Positions 1 through 7,048 of a DNA stretch of 22,500 bases are shown one piece after another (the first letter of the stretch is position 1; every line of letters starts with the position of its first letter). The stretch is from Akkermansiaceae bacterium UBA5020. Lineage in GTDB: Bacteria; Verrucomicrobiota; Verrucomicrobiia; Verrucomicrobiales; DEV007. The DNA lies in NCBI GenBank assembly GCA_002396885.1, contig DGXY01000015.1, forward strand, positions 1-22,500. Direction: 5' to 3'. The notes below the pieces were generated by a model. It saw only the letters and a program-made list of their open reading frames with translations. It was not told where the DNA came from and ran no database searches. The position numbers were made by a program, and so were the translations under genes.

Positions 1-2601
1 CTCGGGTCCCGGAGCGGCCGTGGGCGAGGCGGGGGCGGCACGGACCAGTCGGGGGCGGCGCGAGAGCCATCGTGAAAAATCGAGTCGCGGCAGTCGCCAC
101 CCGGTGCGGGTGATGAGGGCCTCGAGCAAAAAGAGGACAAGAGCGGCGGCGACGAGGGGGAGGAAAATGGGCTCGAGTCCGGGATTGCTGGGGCGACGCC
201 AGGCCTTGGCGAGATCGACGAGTTCGCCCCCGCCGCTCGCGGTCGCGGTCTCGCGGAGTTCGGCGAGACGCTCTTTCTCAAAACGCCATTCCGCGCCCGA
301 ACCGACCACGACCGGTCCGATCGGCAGGGCGACGCCACCGATCTGGAGCGCGGCCCGGATCGGCTTGCTTTCCTCGAGGGCGGTGGTCACGGAGTAGTGG
401 CCGGGGGCGACTCGCTCCCAGGTCAGCTCGCGTCTTTTTCCATCGCGGTAGCCAGATTGGAGGACGACGCGCGGCGGTGTCGTGGAAAGACGCGACTCCC
501 AGGGATCGGCGTCGTAGTAGAGATCGAGCGTCCATTGCGATCCATCGAGATGATGGCGCACGCCCAGTCCGGGCGGCACCTCGTCGCCCATGAGCCAGCG
601 GGTGAGGGTTTGGAGAAAATCGCCGTATTGATCCCAGTCCCGCGTCTTTTCCGAGAAGTCCCCGCCGAGAGGGAAGGAGACCGCTGCGGTCCGGCCGATG
701 CCGCGGCGCCCGAAGGCGACGAGAGGGGCGGCGTAGGAGTCGGTCGAGAGGAGGGCGGCCTGATCGCCTTCGCGCAGGTAGCTGAGATTGTAGCCGTCGA
801 CTTCGGGAAGCCACGCGGCGTCGCGGCGCGCGATTTCCTGCCAGCGTCCGGTCGATTTCGCTCCCGTGGGGTCTTCGATGAAGGACGACCGGGCTACCGT
901 GACGGTCTCTTGTGCGAAGATATTGGGAAGTTCTCCCGGCACCTCGGTGAAGAAGATCCGGCCCTCTCCCCGCTTCGCGATGTCCTCGAGAAGGGCGGCG
1001 TCGGGGTCGCTCCGCGTGCCCATTCCGATGACGCTCAGGGTCGCACCGTTCGCACGCATTTCCTCGATCAACTTCGCGTAGTCGCCGGGTTCCTCGGAAT
1101 CGGCCGCGTCGCTGAAGAGGATGACATGGCGCTGACCGAAGGGGGCACTTTTGAGGACGTCCCAAGCGGCTTTGAGTCCTTCGTAGACGAAAATCCCGCC
1201 GCCCATCGACTCGATCCGGCGGATGCGGTCGTTCAGCTCGCCTCGGCTTTGTCCGACATTGAGAAGGGGGGCGATTTGATGGGCCTGGCTATCGACGGCG
1301 AAGACGGTGACGGCATCCATCGTGCCGAGGAGCTCGACGGCGCGCGCCGCGCCTTCGTTGGCGAGCTGCATTTTGGTGTGTCCGCTCGAGGTCGTCGCGG
1401 CCATCGAGCCCGAGCGGTCCATCACGATGGCCATGGCTACGCCGAGCTTGCGGTGTTCGCTTTTCAATTCCATCGAGACGGGCAGGAGCGGATCGACCGC
1501 CGACTCGTAGTAGCCGCCCGAGCCGAAGCTGCGGTGACCGCCCGCCATGAGCAGCCCACCGCCCTGATCACTGACGTAAAAGGGGAGGGCACCGAGAAAA
1601 TCGCCGGGCAGCTCGTAGGCGGGGACGTTGTTGAGGATCACCGCTTTCACTCCGGTGAGAGCTCCGGGATTCAGTGAAAGGGGATTCTCGACCACAGCGA
1701 CTTCGAAACCCTGCGCGCGCAGCACCGGGGCGACGGGGTCGTTCTGATAGGACGTGATGAGGAGCAAACGCGGGCCTGCGGCGACTTCGGTCCAGCGCTC
1801 GTGCGAGTTGTTCCCGGCATGGGCATCATCCGGCGGAGAGATCGCGACCCGGTAACGATGACCGCCCGGCTCGGCGACTCGGTCGGAGAAACGAAAACGC
1901 CCCGTCCCGTTCTTGATCTCCAGGTCTCCCTGATAAAGACGTGAGTCGCCCCGGAAAATCGCGAGGGGGACGGTGCCATCGTGCGTGCCCACGATCAGGA
2001 CATCGACGAGGAAGGGCTCGCCCACTTGGACGCGCTCGGGCATCGTGAGCCCCGCGACCTGATAGTCGGTCTTCTCGGGAGCCCGCACGAGCCGGTAGTC
2101 GAGAGGCACGGCCGATTCGATGAGCTTGGCGGTGGCTCCGGTGAGCGGTTCGGTGCTGTAGCCGTCGGTGAAGAGGAGCACCCTGTTGTGGCGGGTGGGA
2201 TCCATGCGCGCGAGCGTCTCGAGGAGGGCGAGATCGGTGCGGGTCTGATCGCGATTACCGGGATAGATGGCGCTCTCCGCATTTCCGAGAGGGATCACCT
2301 CGGAAGCATAGTCGAGGAGGTGGAGTCGGTAATTCTCGCCGGGACGCGAGCGTTCGAGCAGGGTCCTCCACTCTGTTTCCGAGGCATCGACGAGATCCTG
2401 CGCCGAGCGTGACCGATCAAAGAGCACCCAGAGATCGATCCCACCCGATTTCAGGACGATCCGTGGATCGCAGAGCAGCAGGGTGAGGAGGAGAAGGAAG
2501 AGCGCCCGCAGCGGACGCCAGAGTTCGAGGCGGCGGAATCGCCAAGCAAGCAATCCCCAGATCGGCAGCAAAAAAAGAAACTGGGGCGCGGCGAGGGTCA
2601 T
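1..2601 (-). CDS. VWA-domain and GATase-like membrane protein (3' end beyond window)
   Basis: The frame is open for 867 codons from the ATG at 2601 to base 1 with no stop, so the C-terminus lies outside the window. Two N-terminal membrane helices (about residues 7-21 and 29-45) are followed by a first VWA-like region with DRSRS at 62-66 and TDGYST at 145-150. A beta-rich region and a GATase-like stretch come next (GGHRSFGSGGYY near 350), then a second VWA domain with an intact MIDAS motif DRSGS at 395-399. A last hydrophobic segment lies at about 812-833. This matches the large BatA/DUF1355-like VWA proteins common in PVC bacteria, usually about 850-900 residues, so little is missing. Their role is unknown; envelope protein-protein contacts are inferred from the metal-dependent VWA fold. 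An in-frame stop at 2665-2667 and no other upstream ATG support this start. No good Shine-Dalgarno is visible. Confidence 0.9.
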   Translation of the reverse strand, partial: MTLAAPQFLFLLPIWGLLAWRFRRLELWRPLRALFLLLLTLLLCDPRIVLKSGGIDLWVLFDRSRSAQDLVDASETEWRTLLERSRPGENYRLHLLDYASEVIPLGNAESAIYPGNRDQTRTDLALLETLARMDPTRHNRVLLFTDGYSTEPLTGATAKLIESAVPLDYRLVRAPEKTDYQVAGLTMPERVQVGEPFLVDVLIVGTHDGTVPLAIFRGDSRLYQGDLEIKNGTGRFRFSDRVAEPGGHRYRVAISPPDDAHAGNNSHERWTEVAAGPRLLLITSYQNDPVAPVLRAQGFEVAVVENPLSLNPGALTGVKAVILNNVPAYELPGDFLGALPFYVSDQGGGLLMAGGHRSFGSGGYYESAVDPLLPVSMELKSEHRKLGVAMAIVMDRSGSMAATTSSGHTKMQLANEGAARAVELLGTMDAVTVFAVDSQAHQIAPLLNVGQSRGELNDRIRRIESMGGGIFVYEGLKAAWDVLKSAPFGQRHVILFSDAADSEEPGDYAKLIEEMRANGATLSVIGMGTRSDPDAALLEDIAKRGEGRIFFTEVPGELPNIFAQETVTVARSSFIEDPTGAKSTGRWQEIARRDAAWLPEVDGYNLSYLREGDQAALLSTDSYAAPLVAFGRRGIGRTAAVSFPLGGDFSEKTRDWDQYGDFLQTLTRWLMGDEVPPGLGVRHHLDGSQWTLDLYYDADPWESRLSTTPPRVVLQSGYRDGKRRELTWERVAPGHYSVTTALEESKPIRAALQIGGVALPIGPVVVGSGAEWRFEKERLAELRETATASGGGELVDLAKAWRRPSNPGLEPIFLPLVAAALVLFLLEALITRTGWRLPRLDFSRWLSRRPRLVRAAPASPTAAPGPE

Positions 2602-2937
2602 GCCAAAAGTCTGGACGCAGTCTAGGAGAGGACTGCGCCGGGGAAAGCTGAAAGTAGCGGTTCCTCAGGCGATCAGGAGTCGCCCGTTAATTCAAACATC
2701 CTCTTTACTTTAGGGAGATTTCGAAAATTTGAACGAATAAGGAGATTTAATTGCATCCGCCATAAATAAATAGAATTATTTGAAGGCTCTTCTGGTCTTC
2801 TTGGTTGGGTCCGACTCCACCGCTAGGCCGGAACCCTCAGTTCTTCCCTGAAAGCGATCGAGGGATCTGACTCCGGACTTGAAGAGGGGATACAATTCGC
2901 GTTGCGGGGCGGGCTGATCCGGTTCACGATTGCGCCC
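2602..2937. other. Divergent intergenic region with AT-rich core
   Basis: This 336-bp gap separates the divergent VWA and SDR genes. Its middle (about 2693-2810) is strikingly AT-rich against the GC-rich surroundings, with GGAGATTT present twice (2714-2721 and 2742-2749) and a short AAATA/TATTT inverted pair near 2768-2781. I see no open frame with coding character. The AAGGAG at about 2740 is followed only by a four-codon frame. The right part holds a candidate promoter for the SDR gene. The region probably carries promoters and regulatory sites for both flanking genes. Confidence 0.5.
2867..2896 (+). promoter_or_regulatory. Candidate sigma70-type promoter for the SDR gene
   Basis: CTGACT (2867-2872) and TACAAT (2891-2896) are separated by 18 bases. 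They match the sigma70 consensus at 4/6 and 5/6 positions. Transcription would start near 2903, about 35 bases before the SDR ATG. A weaker alternative, TTGCGG (2902-2907) with 17 bases to CACGAT (2925-2930), would start transcription at the ATG itself. Confidence 0.45.
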
Positions 2938-3714
2938 ATGTCCTCTCTAGCGAACCAAGTCGCCGTGATCACCGGCGGCGGATCCGGCATCGGCCGGGCC
3001 ATCAGTGAAGCCTTTGCAGGTGCCGGTGCCGCCGTCGCCATTTTTGATCTCGACGAAAACGCCGCCGGCGAGACCGTCAACGCGATCGAAGCGGCCGGCG
3101 GACGCGCGAAGTTTTTCCGCTGTGATGTCTCCGATGCCGCGTCGGTCGAGTCCGCGGTCACCGGTGCCCGCGAAGCCTTCGGCGGGATCGGCATCCTCGT
3201 AAACAACGCCGGTATTGCCAACATCGGCACGGCGACGAACACCGGCGAAAGTGATTTCGACCGCGTCATGCGTGTGAACGTGAAGGGCGTCTACCTTTGT
3301 CTCCAGGCCGTCCTGCCTATCATGGTTGAGGGCGGTGGCGGGGTTGTCCTCAATCTGTCGAGCATCGCCGCGATCACCGGGTTGAAAGACCGCTTCGCCT
3401 ATTCCGCAAGCAAGGGGGCCGTCCATACCATGACCCTCTCCGTCGCGGCCGATTACCTGCAGCACGGCATCCGTTGCAATGCGATTTGTCCGGCCCGCGT
3501 CCACACGCCCTTTGTCGATGGTTATCTCGCGAAAAACTATCCCGACAACCGCGACGAGATGTTCGAGAAGCTCTCGAAAGTCCAGCCCATCGGGCGCATG
3601 GCCCTCCCTGCGGAGGTCGCGAAACTCGCTCTCTACCTTTGCAGCGACGATGCCTCCTACATCACCGCCCAGACTTTCAACATCGACGGTGGTTACCTGA
3701 ACCTCCGCAACTGA
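2938..3714 (+). CDS. SDR-family NAD-dependent oxidoreductase
   Basis: A 258-residue classical short-chain dehydrogenase/reductase. It has the nucleotide-binding motif TGGGSGIG at 12-19 and an acidic residue after the second strand (FDLD, about 37-39) that favours NAD over NADP. It also has NNAG at 89-92, Asn114, serines at 141-142, and the catalytic YSASK at 155-159. The C-terminal end (PIGRMALPAEVA, then FNIDGGY) is typical of the family. The substrate cannot be read from the sequence; the RVHTPFV segment resembles sugar-acid dehydrogenases such as 2-keto-3-deoxy-L-fuconate dehydrogenase, but this is a guess. The ATG at 2938 is preferred because the frame upstream has only a TTG at 2902 and the family fold begins directly after MSSLANQ. 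Glutathione peroxidase follows 61 bp downstream on the same strand. Confidence 0.93.
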   Translation: MSSLANQVAVITGGGSGIGRAISEAFAGAGAAVAIFDLDENAAGETVNAIEAAGGRAKFFRCDVSDAASVESAVTGAREAFGGIGILVNNAGIANIGTATNTGESDFDRVMRVNVKGVYLCLQAVLPIMVEGGGGVVLNLSSIAAITGLKDRFAYSASKGAVHTMTLSVAADYLQHGIRCNAICPARVHTPFVDGYLAKNYPDNRDEMFEKLSKVQPIGRMALPAEVAKLALYLCSDDASYITAQTFNIDGGYLNLRN

Positions 3715-3775
3715 TCCTCCCGCCCGAGCGTAAACCCAACGATTTCCGAAACCCAACCCAACCAACCATCCGATC

Positions 3776-4318
3776 ATGAAAAAACTCCTCATTGCCGCCC
3801 TCGCCCTCGCCGCGTTGCCCCTCGTCGCCAAGGATTCCGTTTACGATTTCAAGGTGAAGAACATCAAGGGCGAAGAAGTCGATCTCTCCGGCTACAAGGG
3901 CAAGGTCCTCCTCATCGTCAACGTCGCCTCGAAGTGCGGAGCGACGCCACAGTATGATCCGCTTCAATCGATCTACGGCAAATACGCCGACAAGGGCCTC
4001 GTCGTGATGGGTTTCCCCGCGAACAACTTCGGTGGACAAGAGCCCGGGACCGAGGAAGAGATCGCCGAATTCTGCACCTCGAAGTATTCCGTCGCCTTCC
4101 CCATGTTCTCGAAGGTCTCCGTGAAGGGCGATGACAAGGCACCGCTCTTCACCTACCTCACCTCCGCCGAGAACCCCGACAAGCAGGGCGACATCAGCTG
4201 GAACTTCGAAAAGTTCCTCATCGGTAAGGACGGCAAACTCATCCGTCGTTTCGCGACGGGGACCAAGCCCGATGACGCCGAAGTCGTCGCCGCGATCGAG
4301 AAGGCGCTCGCCGAGTGA
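3776..4318 (+). CDS. Exported cysteine-type glutathione peroxidase family protein
   Basis: A 180-residue thiol peroxidase of the glutathione peroxidase family, which reduces hydrogen peroxide or lipid hydroperoxides. A Lys-Lys followed by a hydrophobic run and ALPLVAKD (1-20) looks like a signal peptide, so the enzyme probably works in the periplasm. The catalytic set is intact: Cys54 in NVASKCGAT (Cys where animal enzymes have selenocysteine), Gln88 in FGGQEPGT, and Trp142-Asn143 in SWNFEKF. Cys100 in EFCTSKY fits the resolving cysteine of the thioredoxin-dependent subgroup, suggesting thioredoxin-like proteins as reductant. The usual FPCNQF is FPANNF here, so that extra cysteine is missing. 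No Shine-Dalgarno precedes the ATG. It may be co-transcribed with the SDR gene. Confidence 0.93.
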   Translation: MKKLLIAALALAALPLVAKDSVYDFKVKNIKGEEVDLSGYKGKVLLIVNVASKCGATPQYDPLQSIYGKYADKGLVVMGFPANNFGGQEPGTEEEIAEFCTSKYSVAFPMFSKVSVKGDDKAPLFTYLTSAENPDKQGDISWNFEKFLIGKDGKLIRRFATGTKPDDAEVVAAIEKALAE

Positions 4319-4362
4319 CCCTTCTCACTTCTTGCGCCAGATCTTCCCGTCATCGAGGACCG

Positions 4363-4389
4363 CAAAACGCGTCAACGGGACGCGTTTTG
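4363..4389. terminator. Bidirectional rho-independent terminator
   Basis: CAAAACGCG (4363-4371) and CGCGTTTTG (4381-4389) form a perfect 9-bp stem with a 9-base loop. The A-tract and T-tract give a U-run at the 3' side on both strands. It lies between the convergent glutathione peroxidase (stop at 4318) and recQ (stop at 4446), where a shared terminator is expected. Confidence 0.75.
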
Positions 4390-4445
4390 TTTCGTCGGTG
4401 AGGGGCGTCGGCGCCTACCGGGCGGCGAAGGGGGCGACTGTTTCA

Positions 4446-6593
4446 TTACTCCCCGAACTCCCGGATCGCCTCGAGGAAAGGGGCGAGGTAGCGCTCCGCC
4501 TTGACCTTGCCGACCCCGTGGATCTTCATGGCCTGGGCTTCGCTGGTGGGGCGGAGGCGGGTGAAACACTCGAGCACGGTGTTCCCGAAGATCACGTAGG
4601 GCGGCACGTTGCCGGCCTCTTCGGCGAGGCGTTTGCGCACTTCCTTGAGCCGTTCGAACAGATCTTCGTCGAAGGCGAGTTCATCGAGACCGTGGATCGC
4701 TTCCTTGGTCGAGCCCTTCTTCGCCGCTTGGGCCCGGTCGGGCCAGCCCATGCGGAAATGGTTGTCGCCCTTCATCACTGCGGTGCCGCGCCGCGTCAGG
4801 CCGAGGAGAGGGTAGGGGGTCTTGCGCACGGCGACGAGCCCGGCCTTTTCCATTTCCGTGAGCAGGGCAAAGACGTAGGCCGAACCCTCCGACTTGAGAA
4901 TGCCGTAGGTGCTCAGCGTATCGAGGCGCGAGGAGGAAAGGTCGGCCGATTTGGCCCCGGTCAGCATCTGCACAATCTTGCCCTTGCCAAAGCGGCCCTC
5001 CCAATCGCCCACGGGCGTCTTTGCACAGGTCCGGGCGATGCCGCTGAGAGCCTTCTGCACGATCAGGAATTCCTCGCCGGTGGGGGCGCGTTGGTCGGTC
5101 CAGCGATCTTCGGAACAGAGGTCGCAGGTGCCGCAGGGGGTCGACTCGCTCTCGCCGAAGTATTCGAGGATCCATTGCTGGCGGCAGGTCTGCTGGTCGT
5201 AGGAGAACTTGATCATCGCATCGAGTTTGGAACGGTCGCGCCTGTCCTTTTCCTCGAGCGCCTCCTCGTCGATGGGCAGATCATCGGGTTTGATCGAAGG
5301 ATCGACGAGCCGGGTGCCGCGGGCGCGCTCACCGGGCACGTCGTAGCGTTCGAGCTGACCGCTCCGCACGAGGTGGGAAATGGCGCTGCTCACCTGCATG
5401 CTGTTTTTCAAATTCAGCGTCTCGGTGAGTTCGTTGATGGTGAGGAGGACTCCCTCGTTCCCCGATCCGGAAAGCCTCCGCACCACCGCATAGAGACTGC
5501 GGATGACGTCGGCGCCGGGGTTGTTGCCGTCGATGAAAAATTCCTGAGTGCGGGTGTCGGCGAAGTTGAACATCAGTTCGCACTCCGAGGGTTCACCGTC
5601 GCGCCCGGCGCGTCCCGCCTCCTGGTAATAGGCCTCGATGCTGCCGGGCACGTCGAAGTGGGCGACAAAGCGCACGTCGGAGCGGTCGATCCCCATGCCG
5701 AAGGCGTTCGTCGCCACGACGACGTCGTAGCTGCGGTCGAGAAAGACATTCTGCGCCCATTCGCGGTCCTTGTCCTCCATCCCGCCGTGGTAGGCGACGA
5801 GCTTCACGCCCATGCCGGAAAGGGTGGCGCTGACTTCCTCGACCTTCTTCCGCGTCGAGCAATAGACGATGCCGGTGCGGTGCGTCTCGACGAGGTCCTT
5901 GAGCCGCGCGTATTTCTCGCGGTGGCCTTCGCAATGGGTCACCCTGAGGCTGAGGTTCGGTCGCTCGAAGCCGCTGATCGAGACGTAGGGATCGCGCAGC
6001 TTCAGCACCTTGAGAATGTCATCGCGCACCTCGGGCGTGGCCGTGGCGGTGAAGGCGGCGGTCTGGGGATGATCGAGCACCTCAAGGGCCTCGGAGAGGC
6101 GCAGGTAGTCCGGCCTGAAATCGTGACCCCACTGGCTGAGACAGTGCGCCTCATCGACCGCGACGAGGGCGATGGGCACGCCCTTGAGGGCGCGGATGAA
6201 GGCGCTGCTGCGGAATCGCTCCGGCGCGATGTAGACGAGCTTGAATTTCCCTGCGCTCATCTCGCGGAGCCGCTCGGTCTGCTCGGCGGGCGAGAGGGTG
6301 CTGTTGATCATCGTCGCGGGCACCCCTTTGCGGACGAGCCCGTCCACCTGGTCTTTCATCAGGGCGATGAGCGGGCTGACGACGAGGGTGACGCCCTCCA
6401 TCACCATCGCGGGCAATTGATAACAGAGCGACTTCCCGCCGCCTGTCGGCATCACCGCGAGGGTGTCCCGTCCGGCGAGGAGGGAGGAGACGACAGGCTC
6501 CTGCCCGGGGAGGAATTCACGAAAACCAAAATGCCGCTCCAGCGCCGCGACGGGATCACGGAGGAGTTGCTGGTCGGCGGCGAAGGAGGACAT
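4446..6593 (-). CDS. recQ: ATP-dependent DNA helicase RecQ
   Basis: A 715-residue 3'-5' DNA helicase of recombination and repair. Motif 0 region FREFLPGQE lies at 24-32, Walker A PTGGGKS at 49-55, DEAH at 147-150 followed by the aromatic-rich loop CLSQWGHDFRPDY, TATATP at 182-187, and motif VI QEAGRAGRDG at 324-333. The zinc site is Cys470, Cys487, Cys490 and Cys493 (QTCRQQW, then CGTCDLC). A winged-helix region follows, and an HRDC domain closes the protein (about 641-715). It is longer than E. coli RecQ (609 residues): roughly 70-90 residues with winged-helix-like character (about 365-450) sit between the second helicase lobe and the zinc cysteines. The ATG at 6593 gives a normal N-terminus. 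The gene stands alone, convergent with the peroxidase gene. Confidence 0.97.
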   Translation of the reverse strand: MSSFAADQQLLRDPVAALERHFGFREFLPGQEPVVSSLLAGRDTLAVMPTGGGKSLCYQLPAMVMEGVTLVVSPLIALMKDQVDGLVRKGVPATMINSTLSPAEQTERLREMSAGKFKLVYIAPERFRSSAFIRALKGVPIALVAVDEAHCLSQWGHDFRPDYLRLSEALEVLDHPQTAAFTATATPEVRDDILKVLKLRDPYVSISGFERPNLSLRVTHCEGHREKYARLKDLVETHRTGIVYCSTRKKVEEVSATLSGMGVKLVAYHGGMEDKDREWAQNVFLDRSYDVVVATNAFGMGIDRSDVRFVAHFDVPGSIEAYYQEAGRAGRDGEPSECELMFNFADTRTQEFFIDGNNPGADVIRSLYAVVRRLSGSGNEGVLLTINELTETLNLKNSMQVSSAISHLVRSGQLERYDVPGERARGTRLVDPSIKPDDLPIDEEALEEKDRRDRSKLDAMIKFSYDQQTCRQQWILEYFGESESTPCGTCDLCSEDRWTDQRAPTGEEFLIVQKALSGIARTCAKTPVGDWEGRFGKGKIVQMLTGAKSADLSSSRLDTLSTYGILKSEGSAYVFALLTEMEKAGLVAVRKTPYPLLGLTRRGTAVMKGDNHFRMGWPDRAQAAKKGSTKEAIHGLDELAFDEDLFERLKEVRKRLAEEAGNVPPYVIFGNTVLECFTRLRPTSEAQAMKIHGVGKVKAERYLAPFLEAIREFGE

Positions 6594-6618
6594 GGGATCG
6601 GTCGGTCAATGTGGGAAT

Positions 6619-6782
6619 GTGGCATGGGCTTCCAGCCCATGCGTTCGGTGGCTGTAACGCGGAGCTTTCCAATTTGCTCCATCGATTCTCGAAGGCCAAA
6701 GACGAGAGTCCGCAAAGCGGAGAATGGGGGGCATCCCGCTCGATCGTTGCATCCGGCCGCATGGGCTGGAAGCCCATGCCAC
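6619..6782. repeat. REP/BIME-like element with 25-bp perfect terminal inverted repeats
   Basis: The left end (6619-6643, beginning GTGGCATGGGC) and right end (6758-6782, ending GCCCATGCCAC) are exact reverse complements over 25 bases. Each end is also a hairpin by itself: GCATGGGCT, a 3-base loop, AGCCCATGC. Outside the 25 bp the similarity breaks down within a few bases. The ~115-bp interior has further short inverted pairs (TCCGC/GCGGA) but no gene. Two inverted REP-like hairpins form the classic BIME layout. From memory, the GGCATGGGCTTCCAGCCCATG motif is a recurring intergenic repeat in Verrucomicrobia and Planctomycetes, often mis-called as short proteins (for example AWAGSPCH). Confidence 0.85.
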
Positions 6783-6799
6783 AATTGGAATAACGGGGT

Positions 6800-6895
6800 T
6801 CATGACGGCTCAGCCGCCAACAGCCACCCTTCAATCGCCTCGTGCAAATTGGCCTCGAGTTCCGAAAGGCTTTGAATGATCGCTTTGAGTGTCAT
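6800..6895 (-). pseudogene. Possible deleted remnant of a HicB-like antitoxin
   Basis: A 31-residue ORF starts at the ATG at 6895 and stops at 6800. It begins MTLKAII and continues with LEANLHEAIEGWLL. The start resembles the first strand of HicB/UPF0150 proteins and the second part resembles their conserved helix (for example EEALANLREAIE). The intervening ~25 residues (the GxxxxEVPxLPGC region) are missing, so I read it as an internal deletion product. No toxin gene (hicA) is nearby. GGAG lies about 12 bases upstream of the ATG. It could instead be a chance ORF; the similarity is judged by eye. Confidence 0.4.
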
Positions 6896-6933
6896 GGTGT
6901 GAGATTAGCTCCGCTACCGTCGAGCCGCAAGAG

Positions 6934-6939
6934 TATAAT
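6934..6939 (+). promoter_or_regulatory. Perfect -10-like TATAAT upstream of the Gfo/Idh/MocA gene
   Basis: TATAAT at 6934-6939 is an exact -10 consensus in an otherwise GC-rich gap. No convincing -35 lies 16-18 bases upstream. If used on the plus strand it would give a ~100-base leader to the gene at 7049. The same AT-rich patch could also serve the minus-strand ORF at 6895. Confidence 0.3.
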
Positions 6940-7020
6940 ATTGATCAGATGAACGCTATTTCCAGTGCGTGCCTGTAGTGAGTTTCGTCATCCCTCGCCG
7001 ACAAAATCGCTTTCATCAAC

Positions 7021-7045
7021 CCGCAGGACGCGCTATCGCCTGCGG
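7021..7045 (+). promoter_or_regulatory. Small inverted repeat just before the Gfo/Idh/MocA start
   Basis: CCGCAGG (7021-7027) and CCTGCGG (7039-7045) can form a 7-bp stem with an 11-base loop ending three bases before the ATG at 7049. It could hide the start site in mRNA or act as a regulator site. A chance origin is possible. Confidence 0.25.
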
Positions 7046-7048
7046 CGT

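Noticed and set aside
397..1677. Plus-strand 426-aa open frame
   Set aside because: It lies antisense to the VWA gene, whose frame gives clear VWA and membrane motifs; the plus-strand translation has no family features and reflects GC-rich codon bias.
6611..6834. Several short ORFs over the inverted-repeat element on both strands
   Set aside because: They are translations of the repeat arms (GMGFQPM, AWAGSPCH) and are not likely genes.
4131..6875. Plus-strand 914-aa open frame
   Set aside because: It is the antisense shadow of recQ and also runs through the peroxidase end and the BIME-like repeat; no coherent domain is visible.
6965..7048. Upstream GTG start for the Gfo/Idh/MocA gene
   Set aside because: The added 28 residues are basic, unlike the family, and contain the pre-ATG inverted repeat; the Rossmann fold starts right after the ATG at 7049.
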